Part shown: one piece after another, positions 28,401 to 60,789 of the stretch
How the letters are laid out: every line of letters begins with the position of its first letter
How positions within the stretch are numbered: position 1 is the stretch's first letter
Translations under genes and position numbers: made by a program
Notes under the pieces: generated by a model
What the model saw: the letters and a program-made list of their open reading frames with translations, nothing else
Database searches by the model: none
Told to the model about the DNA's origin: nothing
NCBI GenBank assembly: GCA_964035775.1
Contig: OZ038313.1
Span: 22,974,261 to 23,038,260, forward strand
Direction of reading: 5' to 3'
From: Osedax frankpressi
Taxonomy: Eukaryota > Annelida > Polychaeta > Sabellida > Siboglinidae
Length of the DNA: 64,000 nt

Positions 28401-29103
28401 TTAACAATTGAAATACAGGAATAATTTTTAATTTAGAATTTTTAAAAATTATAGTTGAAGAACTCAACAAAAATGTGGAAACAATTCAAAATCAAATGTA
28501 TAAAATAATCTATTTAGGGAATGTATTACTTAATTTCTGATTTATTCGGTATTTTTTTTTAGATATGTAATGTTTTAACCTTTTTATGGCGTGTTTTAAA
28601 ACTAGTTATTATATTTTATTATATTTTATGATACATCTATTTTATTATATTTTGTTGAATTTAAATATAACTTTTGTATTTATTCACTAGATACGATAAC
28701 AATGTAAAGATAAATAACACATTTTTTAATCGATATTCAATTATTCGATTACTCAAATATATTAATCATCATATTATTTATCATCATCTTAAATTAAAAA
28801 TAAGCCTTACAAAGGGTAAAATATATCTTATAATCGATCTATATATGAAATTATTTTCCTGGTGAACACGAGGAAAATATATAATATAAAATGTTATGAA
28901 AATATAGAAGTTAATATTTAGTTTGATTAAAACTTGATATGTATCTATTTGTAATTCTAAAAATTAAATATATTCTGAAAAAATAATAAATGCAACAATA
29001 TAAAAAGCTAATTAGGTACAAATATATACACTTTGGGCATCTACTTCAAAATATGGTTTTGTCAAGGGTAAGCATGCAGCTGTTTAGTAACTTAACATGA
29101 TCT

Positions 29104-29161
<58 letters not shown>

Positions 29162-29163
29162 AT

Positions 29164-29215
<52 letters not shown>

Positions 29216-30216
29216 CATATATAATTGCGCAATTTCCGATTTTTACCACATTCATATTTGCAATTTTAATTAAAGTCTATAATTAAATCATAACATAATT
29301 TATAATAGGAATTCCAAATAGATCATGAAATTGGTAGACATTTTAATCACGTTACAAGTCTAATCTTACACATCGTTTAATAAAATATATATTAATATAA
29401 AAAACATAATTATAACATATATTTCATATTAGATAGTATGTTATTCAATGTATAGTCGATATTAGAGTATAACAGTTTAAATATTATCAATAAGAATTAA
29501 CAAAATAAAAGTGTTATTATTTTAAATTAATTTAAGGTATTATTTTTTTAAATTATAAAATAAAAAATAAAATAAAAAAAACAATCAGAATCAAACACTA
29601 AAATTGTAGAATATATTCTACAATATATATATATTATCAATTTTAAACGTCATTTAAAAAAAAATTAATACAAATTATGTAAATTCAAATATTAACTCTG
29701 GTATCCATATTCTGATTCAGGTATATTAATGATTGCTTTATCTGTATATTGCATTTATGAATTAAATATATATTTAAAATAGATATCTAAGATATATATA
29801 TTTATTATAAAATACAAAAATTATATAATATCTCATAATCTATGTTGTATATTAACCAAAATTCTTAATTTTAAAATATCTTGGAGTGATGTGTGTTTCC
29901 CAGGTATCTATCATTATATCAGCTGACTGATTAAGCTGGTCATCTATTTATGTTAGAAATATTAAATACTAAAATTAATGACTAAATTGATTAAATCATG
30001 GTAATTCTATGATTACTCGGGTACCAACAGGAATATATCGTAGACATAGAGCTAAGATTATCGTTATCCATATTTCTCTCCTCGGTATAGTTGTATTTAG
30101 TAGCTATGAAATAACGATATCGCAATACGTCTTTATGAATTTTCACTGATATCTTCCATACTTTCCTGCAAAAGAGTTATTTTTTTAAATGTATTTCATG
30201 AAATTTATATTAAGTA

Positions 30217-30285
<69 letters not shown>

Positions 30286-30554
30286 TTATATATATATAAT
30301 TATAATACAGGTAAATACATATTCACACATTGGTAATTATATAGAATAAGATCAATATAGTACATTTTTAAAACTATTAAAAAGTTTCCTTCAATTCTGA
30401 ATTATTTTAACCTTTTATCCTTGATTCTTGTCATACACAATGCATTTTCATACTTCCAATAACCGAGTTCTTTGCAATTACCAACCAAGTACAGTTTCTT
30501 CCACTTATCGTTCAGTTGTTTACTAGTAGAAACGGTGAAAACAAGAATCGGCAT
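14649..30554 (-). CDS. Gpcpd1: Glycerophosphocholine phosphodiesterase, GPCPD1/GDE5 type (spliced gene)
   Basis: The family hydrolyses glycerophosphocholine to glycerol-3-phosphate and choline and is cytosolic. Exons read from 5' to 3': 30,554-30,412; 30,165-30,017; 29,922-29,857; 29,741-29,697; 27,680-27,529; 26,481-26,407; 26,094-25,984; 25,721-25,565; 23,704-23,578; 23,332-23,269; 22,330-22,238; 21,356-21,285; 20,316-20,222; 19,869-19,828; 19,737-19,598; 19,386-19,251; 14,855-14,649. All introns are GT-AG and phases agree at every junction except between 21,285 and 20,316, where a small exon is probably missed. The product is about 623 residues; human GPCPD1, from memory, has 672. The start ATG at 30,554 follows an in-frame stop 15 nt upstream. 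The frame stays open throughout, so the gene looks functional although its sequence is divergent. Joins are inferred by eye; family assignment is firm. Confidence 0.9.
14856..18800. other. Last GPCPD1 intron: no intact element
   Basis: No coding exon fits the frame between 14,855 and the gap. From about 15,200 to 17,800 the sequence is less simple than the flanks and carries short open pieces (for example 16,055-15,849 minus, starting [13 protein letters not shown]), none longer than about 70 residues. It resembles an old, decayed insertion, but I could not place it in a family. A (TA)n tract lies at about 15,128-15,154. Confidence 0.4.
18801..19000. other. Assembly gap (200 N)
   Basis: Exactly 200 N, a round figure that usually marks a gap of unknown size. 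It falls in the last intron of the GPCPD1-like gene, so no recognised coding sequence is lost. Confidence 0.95.
19251..23704 (-). other. Gpcpd1: GPCPD1 exons 9-16: GDPD catalytic core
   Basis: Exon 9 holds the first catalytic motif VGHRGIG (His near residue 333). Exon 10 holds KENTI. Exon 11 holds [10 protein letters not shown] (metal-binding Glu and Asp near 369 and 371) and VVYHD (catalytic His near 384). Exon 14, only 42 nt, holds the LIEFK motif in place of the usual NIEIK. Exons 15-16 give [15 protein letters not shown] and [16 protein letters not shown], continuous across a split Met codon. All residues usually needed for catalysis are present. Exon 13 (NEPFPKL) needs a phase-1 donor upstream that exon 12 does not give. 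Confidence 0.9.
21789..22026. repeat. 8-bp AT minisatellite
   Basis: About 29 head-to-tail copies of the 8-mer TAATATAA, with an imperfect continuation to about 22,150. It lies in the intron between the GPCPD1 exons ending at 22,238 and starting at 21,356. Confidence 0.9.
25363..25415. repeat. (TA)n tract
   Basis: Uninterrupted TA dinucleotides of about 52 bp in an intron of the GPCPD1-like gene. Similar tracts lie at about 29,107-29,158, 29,166-29,210, 30,220-30,272, 40,859-40,908, 43,027-43,079, 44,677-44,731, 47,288-47,336, 47,848-47,900 and 57,086-57,137. Confidence 0.95.
25565..27680 (-). other. Gpcpd1: GPCPD1 exons 5-8: linker region
   Basis: Exon 5 (27,680-27,529) carries [18 protein letters not shown] across its junction with exon 4, closely matching the family motif GWLTxQTEIRL. 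Exon 6 (26,481-26,407, serine-rich) is the least certain; I chose it because it is phase 0 at both ends and uses the same GTTAGT donor seen elsewhere. Exon 7 gives [12 protein letters not shown] and DYIVFKT, and exon 8 gives [16 protein letters not shown], both matching conserved linker positions. The exon 7 acceptor has a poor pyrimidine tract. Confidence 0.78.
27282..27313. repeat. Short perfect inverted repeat
   Basis: A 14-bp stem AAAGAAAGTACAAG pairs with CTTGTACTTTCTTT around a 4-nt loop. It lies in the intron between the GPCPD1 exons at 27,529 and 26,481, with no element recognised around it. Confidence 0.8.
29697..30554 (-). other. Gpcpd1: GPCPD1 exons 1-4: CBM20 domain
   Basis: Exon 1 gives a start [13 protein letters not shown] and the CBM20 signature [13 protein letters not shown] (compare the family pattern GxCxxLGxW). 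Exon 2 gives [18 protein letters not shown], matching the conserved WK...YRYF strand. Exon 3 supplies [11 protein letters not shown], equivalent to the vertebrate HKWETHLQPR. Exon 4 is only 45 nt. CBM20 modules bind glycans in other proteins; the ligand in this family is not well settled. Confidence 0.87.
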
Positions 30555-30744
30555 AGTGTTAGCAATCTAACATGTAAGATGCGAGTTATTAGACCTACCT
30601 AGTGTTAACAAAGGTAAATATAAACTAAAGTTACGTAATTTCGGAACTCTGGCATTCAGTGTTAAATACGAATTGCGAAATAAAATAAATAATACAAAAA
30701 TAAAATTTTAATTTTAATTAACATATATAATTTTAACATTCGAG

Positions 30745-30778
<34 letters not shown>

Positions 30779-31091
30779 TATTTATATTATTTATATATAT
30801 TCTAATATTCTATGAGTAAATATATATTACTCATTTATTATACATTCAAAATAAATACCTGATAATTTCATTTTAACTACTTATTCTTCAGGTACATATA
30901 GTGATATGTACCTGAAGTGATATGTACGGACAGTGTCCGTGTCTATGGTATTTTTGATTTAAATTATATTATTATTATTTTAAACTCCCTTTCAATGTTT
31001 TAATATCTTAGTAATTTATAAATTTATTATATTCATATATTAATAGTATTTACCAGTCGTATTCTATAGTGTGAATTATATAAATTAATAC

Positions 31092-31128
<37 letters not shown>

Positions 31129-31568
31129 TATGTGTATGTATGTGTGTGTGTATGTGTGTATGTGTGTGTATGTGTGTTTGTATGTGTATGTGTATGTGTG
31201 TGTGTATATGTGGGTATGTATATGTCTGTATGTGTGCGTATGTGGGTATGTGTGTGTATGTGTGTATGTGTGTATGTGTGTATATGTGTGTGTGAGAATG
31301 TATAATATATGCAATTTATTTATCATTTGATTCTCTTGGGTAATGCAGAATTTGTTATTGTTTTGAGGAATATTATTCTTACATTTTGGTTCAACGGTTA
31401 GAAAATTTATAGAGATAAATATACAGAAACAGAACACTTTAATATAAGAATATATTAATTAAATAATTAAGGTGATACATATATAAATACAATATGATAT
31501 TCAAAATAGATAACATATTATCTCACATATACTAATAATGATACATAAACTATATAACTACACACACA

Positions 31569-31605
<37 letters not shown>

Positions 31606-33222
31606 ATATATATTGATATAAATATAGTTTTATCTACCCAAAAAAATCATGCATATTTACAATTAATAAGATAGTAAAACTTTTCCTAAGACTAGCCAAT
31701 ACAATTGACAACAAATCAACTAACTTTTACATGTTAACATAGGAATTGAAGCACTATAATTTGACACCTTCATCAAAAAGCAAATATATGGAAAATTATT
31801 AAAGTACTCCAGTATTACTCTTACATGATACTCAAATGACTACTATAACAAGATATCAGTTGAAAGTCACTTTATAAAATGTCGACCAGGACATACTACG
31901 AACATTCCATATGCATATAGATATAAAAACAAGTGTACACATCTATGAAATAGAACTATACTTTCTTTCCAATACCTGCAAACTAATATTGATGTTTCCA
32001 ACACACAAAATATAAAAATATTAATAATGACATCTGCTGTATTCCTTCAAAGTTGGTGAAATCATTATTTAACTTTAAGAAATAGATATATTTACAAATA
32101 TCTAGACTATCTCTTTTAGGGAGCTATAGTCCGAACATTTATATTAATTATTTATCTCCTTTATTCAATTTTTACTTAAACATATTTTACGTTTTATTTA
32201 TTATTGTATGCTCAAATCTACGATACGTATACTGTGCTGAACCAAAACTATATAATTGCTTATAATAAATGAAAGTTAATTGAGAATATAATATTTTTAT
32301 TTTAAAAAAGCATTTATATCTGATAAAATATTTGATATAGATAACCTAATATATATAAATGATAAACACTAAATATAGATTGAGTTCAGTATTTATATAG
32401 ACATAATTTAAAATTTAAATGTTGGATAAAATTAAATATAATATAGGTTTCAATTTTCAAAGATGCAATAACAAATACATAATATTGAATTACAAGATTA
32501 TCAATAGTAACAATAAAATATAATCTATAAATTAAGTAAATTAAATAAATTAAAATAAAATATATATCGAATATTAAAAAAGTATTATTATATATAAAAA
32601 TAATGAATTCGTAATATCATACTATTATTATGTAGATGGGTCCATACAGCAATAGCACCGGAAGTAAATATAAAAATAAATAATACGCTTAAATTCCCTT
32701 ATTCTTAAGAATAGTTTTAATGACTTAATTTTTGATAACTATCTAAGTTACCAATATATATTTGTTTTTATAAAAATAATATGTGTTATAAAACTATATA
32801 TATATAAGTATATGGATTTTTTGTTTTCAGAATCAATATTATTTTGAATATTGCAGTTTTGAATACAGATATTTTTTTTCAAATTATCAAATATTATAAA
32901 AAATCTTATTGGCATAGTATTTAAATATTCTATATACCATACAGAAAGTAAAAAAATTAATGAAGAGTACATCAATTGTTATACCTAACAATTATATATA
33001 ATATATTATAATGAGAGTAGCTTTTAATGTGTATATATAACTTGAATGTTACTCATATAGTACACTCATATGCGCTATATCGATTTACTAGAGATATTAG
33101 ACTTGCTTTCATTAAATCAAGAGGTAGATAGAGGATGTAAATTAAAAACATAGACGAGGATAATGATGTAGAACTTTGATAAAAATAAATTAAGAAATTA
33201 ATTCTATTTTGAACTATTGTAT
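30555..33222. other. Intergenic interval between GPCPD1 and the receptor gene
   Basis: Both genes run leftward, so this stretch holds the GPCPD1 5' flank and the receptor 3' flank. A hairpin (stem CTTCAGGTACATA, loop TAGTGA) sits at 30,886-30,917, about 330 nt upstream of the GPCPD1 start. No promoter motif could be picked with confidence. The rest is AT-rich with (TA)n and (TG)n tracts; open frames in the TG tract are repeat artefacts. Confidence 0.6.
31091..31300. repeat. Compound (TA)n/(TG)n microsatellite
   Basis: A TA tract runs into imperfect TG/TATG repeats. It produces overlapping Val/Cys/Tyr-rich or Thr/His-rich open frames on both strands, none of which I take as coding. Confidence 0.9.
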
Positions 33223-53041
<19,819 letters not shown>

Positions 53042-54895
53042 ATTGTCGTTGTAGTATAATCTTGATCACTTCTTATATGCAATTCCTAAACGCAAACGAC
53101 TGATGAAAACAAACGATACATTGATCTTAATTACAAAATTATGTGATATTAGATAGAGAATTTTTGTTATAGATATCAAATATTCATACCAGAGTATTTA
53201 TATGCCGGCCCTTAATGTATATAATATGTGTATTACTTATATGTTCGATAATGAATTTATTTCACCGATATCCGTTAGAATATGAACATTGAAGTCAATA
53301 TATTTATCTATTTAACTAACAGCACTGCATTTAATTGCGTGATCTATCATAACTGTATAACAATGGTGATGTATTATATATAATACAAGTGGCATGATAT
53401 ATACAAGAATTATAATAATACATGGCGTTAGGAAAATATATTTTAAAATGTATTATTACACTAGAGTAAGGTGTAATTTATATCCATTTACTATCATGTG
53501 GTGATATATACAATTATAATATAATATACTATTCTATAAAATAGTATATATTTTTCACTTAGTAATAAGATGTAACAGTTTAATCGTCAGGCTTAATTAA
53601 AAGACCGTAAACCATATCAACCCCAAAAAATACATTCTATAAATAAATATAAACAAATAAATGAAAAAAGTTTATAAAAGTTTATTGCTATACAAATAGA
53701 TACATTGCGCAACTAGTAAATTACATAAGCTGAACGTATGTATTCAAATTACATTTTACACTATTTATTATATTAATAGTTTAGATATTTAAACTTTATT
53801 AACCATAATTTATATTTATAGATACTTATATTTCTGGACCGCCTTCGGTATTTACACCTAACGAACCGATTATTATTATAATGATAGTGGTATGCGTGCA
53901 TATGTAGATGCTTATATTTAGAAACGACTATAAATAATGAACGTATTATCTATTTTTAGATATGATAATTATAAAAGTTAGAATGATAATTGTTTTTTTA
54001 CATCCTTAAGATTACAAGAACATAATAATTTAATGAATAATGTTCAAGTGGTTTTTATCAATAATTCATTTTGTGGAAGTAAGCGAAATTGAATACAACC
54101 AATTGTAATCGGAAGTTTTAAGAATACTTGTATGTATTATTATTTAAAATGTCATTATTAGTATTTGACTCAGCACAAATTGATATCAATATATTATTAG
54201 TTTTTTTAATTTATTTTTGAATACTCATATCGTGTATTCTTATTAAATAAGTGGATACTGCTAGTATATGCATACATATATAAATACACATATAACTGTA
54301 TTTATCATACTAAATGATTTCTAATAATTCACCTAGAAAATTGCATACATCACAAATTAAACCAAACTTACGTCTGTTCGACGTATATATGAACGTTATG
54401 TTGTACATGCATAGTTAAGAATTAACGTATGCGTATGCAATAATAGATACATCGTGTTCTATAACAAATCACATGAATTTCATATTATATACAACCTGAT
54501 CTTTAGGAGGTTGCCTTTAATTTACCTTGTAGAATTTTTACACATTTTTACAAATTTCCCAATAGAAATGATCGCATATAGTAACTTTGAATCGTTATTA
54601 CAAACATCGTATTATCATATAGAATATGAAAACATCAAGGTGTCCATCTGCTACATCGAAATACTATTTTATTTATTTATCATAGTCGTTATTATAAACA
54701 TCGTATTATTATATAGAATATGAAAACATCAATGTGTTCTATTTCATGGAAATGCAAATTAATTAGAAATATTCGTAAAAGTTTTGAAAGTTTACGTGAA
54801 ATGAGTTTTTTAGTTTTACAAAGTAACATTAATTTAATTCTTAAATAATTCTTATTTCTAATATTGTATAATACATGTAAAAGGATATATAAATA

Positions 54896-54949
<54 letters not shown>

Positions 54950-56004
54950 TTATATATATATATATAATAGTTTAGTACATATTTATATATCAATATATAC
55001 AAGATGATATTGCAATATAATGCTGCATTAAAGTAAATCTTTTTAAGTATACCTTAGTTTAAGTATATATAATTTAGTTTACTAAAACATAATTCTCTTG
55101 TAATGAATTTGTCATTAATTTTGAAATTTTGATAATGCTAATTATTTATTTTAATAATAGAATAATAAACCTGTGTGATGATCATAAAGATTAATGTTTA
55201 ATTATACACCAATAATGTTAACATTTTAATCATTATTTCATATCAATTCATCTTAAATTAATTATACTTTATACATTATAATATTGATTAATACTTTATA
55301 TAGTGGTATTTATATTTTACGACCGATGCATGTATTTAACCTCTTATGAATGCTATATAATATGTATCCAATATATACTGACATATACTGAACATGAATT
55401 TGTACATATGTTATATTTACAAATTTACAATATTTTTGTCATGGGATACGCAAGTCGGTTGTCCCGCGACTACGTAATATTGCTAACATTATTAATATAT
55501 TCAATAAATGTATTTTTAATAATATATTTATTATTATAATAATATAAAATAAACTATTTTAATACTTCGTGGAGCATTATAATATATACTAACCTTCTTG
55601 AATAGTAAAAGTCTTAATAGGCGGAATTGTTTGAAGTTTTTGATGTATATCTATATATTTCTATATATTATATATCGTTTTATACAGAAAACAGAAGCAA
55701 TAGAACTATTCAGCAGTCATAGTATTATTAATAGAACGTGGCGTTCATCTCAAAGGGAATTTACTGCATACGAAAACATTATTTTATTTTATTACCAAAC
55801 GATAAAAAACCATCTGCTAGCCAGTAAAGTAACTTAAAAGAATTATCCAAAGATTCTCGTAATTTCTCGATATTTAGATAACAAGAAATATATGCATTTG
55901 AAATTCTATAATATTTAATGAAAAAAATGTATACGTATACATTATAATTCACATTCTATATAATATCAGTTGATTATTTAATTCGTTGTAATACAATATA
56001 GTAA

Positions 56005-56052
<48 letters not shown>

Positions 56053-56054
56053 TG

Positions 56055-56090
<36 letters not shown>

Positions 56091-56423
56091 ATCTATGTAT
56101 TGTATATATTCTATATATATATATATAATAATCTATTAATTATAATCATAATAACATATTATTTATAAAAGATTATACTTTATTTTGATAACTTAGTATA
56201 TTAGTTATTATTTATAATATTAACCTACATTATTAATATAGTTAATAATTACAGTATAACACAGCAATTTATAGTAGCAATAGTTATCAAAAACTGCGTA
56301 TTATATATTGAAGCTTATTACAATATATAATTATTTATATAACTACAATTTTGTTTTTGCTGATTTGTTTATTTGACTTCGATAAGCAATTATACACAAA
56401 CCCACACACAGAACCCCAACATC

Positions 56424-56448
56424 GTAGGCCCTACACTGTAGGGCCTAC
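56424..56448. repeat. GC-rich 12-bp perfect palindrome
   Basis: GTAGGCCCTACA and TGTAGGGCCTAC are perfect reverse complements around a single C. It stands out because the surrounding sequence is strongly AT. Confidence 0.8.
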
Positions 56449-56667
56449 AGTGTGGTCAATATTATCTACACACGAGTCCAACTAGCATTTACAAACTAAT
56501 TTGCAGTGCATGTTTAAATAATATATAACCTACAATGTATATCATTATATTAAGTTATTTGTTATTGTAGCTTCTCTTGCATGAAATTGACGATGATAAT
56601 TATATTAATAAAAGGCATGTCAATTCCATCAAATATATAATATAGACATGTATATATACACACACAC

Positions 56668-56704
<37 letters not shown>

Positions 56705-57079
56705 TATATAAAATCATAAACTACTTTTTTTTATATATAAATAAGGAAATGAGTAATATTACTTATCTACCATATACCTATATGTATTGTATACAATACA
56801 ATTGTAAAATATGCAGATTAAATAATCAATGCAAATGCATAATAAATCAATATTAATAAGGATAATTATTATATCATTCATATTATCATTAATATATTTT
56901 TAGGTGGATATACCATACATTGTGTACTCAATATGTACCTAATCATATACAGTCTAATATGAACATAAAACGCACATATAATAAACATTAACAATATACC
57001 TTCGTATATATGTTTTAATGAATGTTTATAAATATGCGAATACGTATAACCACAGTATATATGCACGCACATACATACG

Positions 57080-57157
<78 letters not shown>

Positions 57158-57453
57158 TGTGGTTGAACATATGTATATATGTGTATTTTTAATATAACAT
57201 ACAATTTATACAACGACATTATAGAATAATTTATATTTTTCATAGGCCAATAAATTTCTTAGTTATATCATTATGTATACATAATTATTAATATGGCATT
57301 GGTAATATATACGACGTATATATGTCATATACAATATAAGGTACATTTAAATTGTATACTACCTAAGTAATGATACATAATTGTATTTACGAAATTGACT
57401 GAGTAAAAAAAATTATGTAAAAATTCCAAAATAATATGTGTAATATATAATTG

Positions 57454-57639
57454 AATTTAATATATATTATCTTCTTTCTACAAAAATACATTTTTTTATT
57501 AAACATTACAAAATTAAAACATAATCACATAGTTCCAATATCTAGCATGTGATTATCTACTATGTGATTATGTTTTTATTTTGTAATGTTTAATAAAAAA
57601 AATGTATTTTTGTAGAAAGAAGATAATATATATTAAATT
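57454..57639. repeat. Inverted repeat with about 79-bp arms
   Basis: Left arm about 57,454-57,532 and right arm about 57,560-57,639 pair with one mismatch (in AAAATTAAAAC) and one length change in a T/A run; the spacer is about 27 nt. Weaker pairing continues outward to about 57,436 and 57,660. The size and fold suit a small non-autonomous foldback or MITE-like element. No clear target-site duplication was seen. Confidence 0.75.
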
Positions 57640-58104
57640 AAATTATATAAATTAATCACATATATCAGGAAAATAGGAAATTAACAATTTGTGGATATTT
57701 TTTTTGCTAACCTACCTACGACGTGGATCATACGTACAACAAATGTCGTATCTATTCATTTTAAATATGAAGTTATTTCTTAAATATGTATTCCTATATT
57801 TTAACATTCATATGCATATACAATCCACGACATATCGTAGATACTACTTATGTATGTGAAACCCCAACGAAGTTTCAATTTAATTATTTACATTGGATAT
57901 CATATATCAATCGTGTATGATGTTATACTATACAATAATGCGTGCATATCAGCATACTATAATGCATATAAATATATACATACAATATTGATGTATATAA
58001 ATAATATTTAGAATTGTTTGGTCATTTTTTTCAACTATTGATACGCAATATTTTTTAATATAAAAGTAAATAGTATTTTTTTAATTGATAATATTTAATT
58101 ATTG

Positions 58105-58144
<40 letters not shown>

Positions 58145-59236
58145 TATATATATATATATATATACACTTGTATATATTATAATAAAGTTGTTATTTATAA
58201 ATAGTTATATATACATAAATTGCCATGGTAACAAGTGATGCATTCTCAACATGTAAATAGAACATTTAGTTAAACGATATTTATTAAAGTTAATATGTAT
58301 ATTAGTATTGGTAGTTATTTCATCAAAATGGTTATGATTCTATAATATAGGATACATAGACTTTAGAAATTCTGTAGTCATTGTATGTTATTTACATACC
58401 TTTAATATATTGTTTTCATCTTATTTAATCCGTAACACATATATATAAAAGTTGCGTAGGTATTATATTAATATATCATATTTGATGTCTGTATCGACAA
58501 TTTCAAATACTACAAATAAGAGTAAAGTTTTTAACATCGTCAACATCAGCCTCTTCTACCGGGTGTGGTTTAGTTATCATAGGCGTGGCTTTGTTATTAG
58601 GGGAGTGGTTTAGTTATAATGGACGACTAAATAGGCGTATTAAAATCTTTTGGCGCTTTTTTATTTTCTGTTTAATATATTATTGTATATTAACGATTGT
58701 TACATTATCATTGTATTACACCAGTTTATACACTTATATGTACATAAAATACTGCATATTTATTTATTGATAATAAAATCTACATGTTAACTATTGGTAT
58801 AATTAAGGTATAAGTGTGTATTGGATTTACATAAGATATCCTATATAGTAATCCTCTAAGATGTATGTCCCATTAATACATTTAAAAAATTCACTATCAT
58901 TTACATTAGATATATTTGATATTGAAGGATGCATGATTTATACAATAATTTGTAATGTGGGCAGGTATATTCATGAAATTACTATAGTCTTTCATAATTA
59001 ACATAGTACATATTTCACAATAACAAATTTAAAAATTAGAAAAATATTTATATATACTATACAAATATTCTTAAACTATATAAATATTCTTAGTATATTT
59101 ATTTTAAACAAAAATATCGCAATGGAGTCTGTGGGAATACTTACTATTCAATCATAATTCCATATTATACGATTAAAATAAAGTTACTAATAATAATATT
59201 ATATATTCATATATTTAATATAGACTACACGATATC

Positions 59237-60291
59237 GTTTTCAATCATAATATTCAATATAATATAAATAATACTAGAAATAGTTTTATATACTGTTTAT
59301 AATCAAAATACACAATACGGCATTATATTATTAGCATATGAAGTTTAATTCAATAGGTTTAACTTATCAATTTAATATACAACAACAACGATGATTATTT
59401 ATGCAATATGCAATATATAAATATAAAATATATAGGTATAAATATTATAAATATTATTTAAAAAAATTATTTTTAATATGACATTTACATTTATAATAAC
59501 GAGGACAACAATTGTTATTCTAATCTATTTTGAGAATAACATGATCATTATATGGCATTGTTCACCGTACAATGTATAGTAATGATAACAATGTATTTCC
59601 CTTAAATGAGTTAAATCTGGTATTTTCGTGTTTTCACAAAATTTCATAGCAAACGATATGTGAAACATATCTAAATTATCGTAAATAAGTTCTTTAATAG
59701 CACCATGTCTTTTATTAAACATAATAATGTATGATTTCACTGGATAATTATTATTTTATTATAATCCATTGATTTTATTATTATCCAGTGAAATCATACA
59801 TTATTATGTTTAATAAAAGACATGGTGCTATTAAAGAACTTATTTACGATAATTTAGATATGTTTCACATATCGTTTGCTATGAAATTTTGTGAAAACAC
59901 GAAAATACCAGATTTAACTCATTTAAGGGAAATACATTGTTATCATTACTATACATTGTACGGTGAACAATGCCATATAATGATCATGTTATTCTCAAAA
60001 TAGATTAGAATAACAATTGTTGTCCTCGTTATTATAAATGTAAATGTCATATTAAAAATAATTTTTTTAAATAATATTTATAATATTTATACCTATATAT
60101 TTTATATTTATATATTGCATATTGCATAAATAATCATCATTGTTGTTGTATATTAAATTGATAAGTTAAACCTATTGAATTAAACTTCATATGCTAATAA
60201 TATAATGCCGTATTGTGTATTTTGATTATAAACAGTATATAAAACTATTTCTAGTATTATTTATATTATATTGAATATTATGATTGAAAAC
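59237..60291. repeat. 1.05-kb palindrome with 512-bp arms
   Basis: Arms 59,237-59,748 and 59,780-60,291 are reverse complements around a 31-nt spacer. I found one difference, a C/T change at 59,389 against 60,139. Pairing stops sharply at both outer ends, where GTTTTC faces GAAAAC. Each arm contains the same small open frame (71 codons from a GTG, 65 from the first ATG, starting MFNKRHGAIKELIYDNLDMF), pointing outward from the centre on opposite strands. I do not recognise it. No transposase or flanking duplication is evident. Confidence 0.85.
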
Positions 60292-60743
60292 TATGTAATG
60301 ATTTATTTATTAAAATAATCATATATTCATAATTTGTGTTCAAAATAGAATATATTCATTAATTATTAATAACTAATTAGTTATTATGCAATTGATCTTA
60401 TTCAATAAAAATATTATTTATAAAGTTAAATATTAAATGTAAGAATACCAAAATAAAACATTTGCTATTTTGACTAATTTGTTCATATCTGGGAAGTTTG
60501 GTGCATTTCCAAAATAAATTTATTGTAGTTTTTTATATAATATATTATTATTAATATATTAAATATATTGGGTTTATAATAGAATGGTAAAACCAATGTT
60601 AGTACTGAAGATGATGGTGAAATTTTTTTTGCGTGGAGTATACAAAATAATGATAAGAAAATAATATTTAATATAAATAAATAAAAATATATACAAACGC
60701 ACACACACTCACACACACACCTACACATACACACACACACATA

Positions 60744-60789
<46 letters not shown>

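Larger units (their letters stand above)
53042..59236. other. Gene-free interval upstream of the receptor
   Basis: AT-rich sequence with no frame above about 120 codons and none with recognisable content. It holds (TA)n tracts, an inverted repeat near 57.5 kb and three loose copies of GTGGTTTAGTTAT at about 58,565-58,620. A small CpG-bearing patch at about 53,836-53,870 is noted without a function. A signal-peptide exon and the promoter of the receptor may lie here, but I could not identify them. Confidence 0.5.

Noticed and set aside
31033-31437. Thr/His/Tyr-rich and Val/Cys-rich frames
   Set aside because: Translation of a (TA)n/(TG)n microsatellite. The same holds for frames at 42,319-42,642, 43,908-44,150, 51,088-51,346 and 56,878-57,243.
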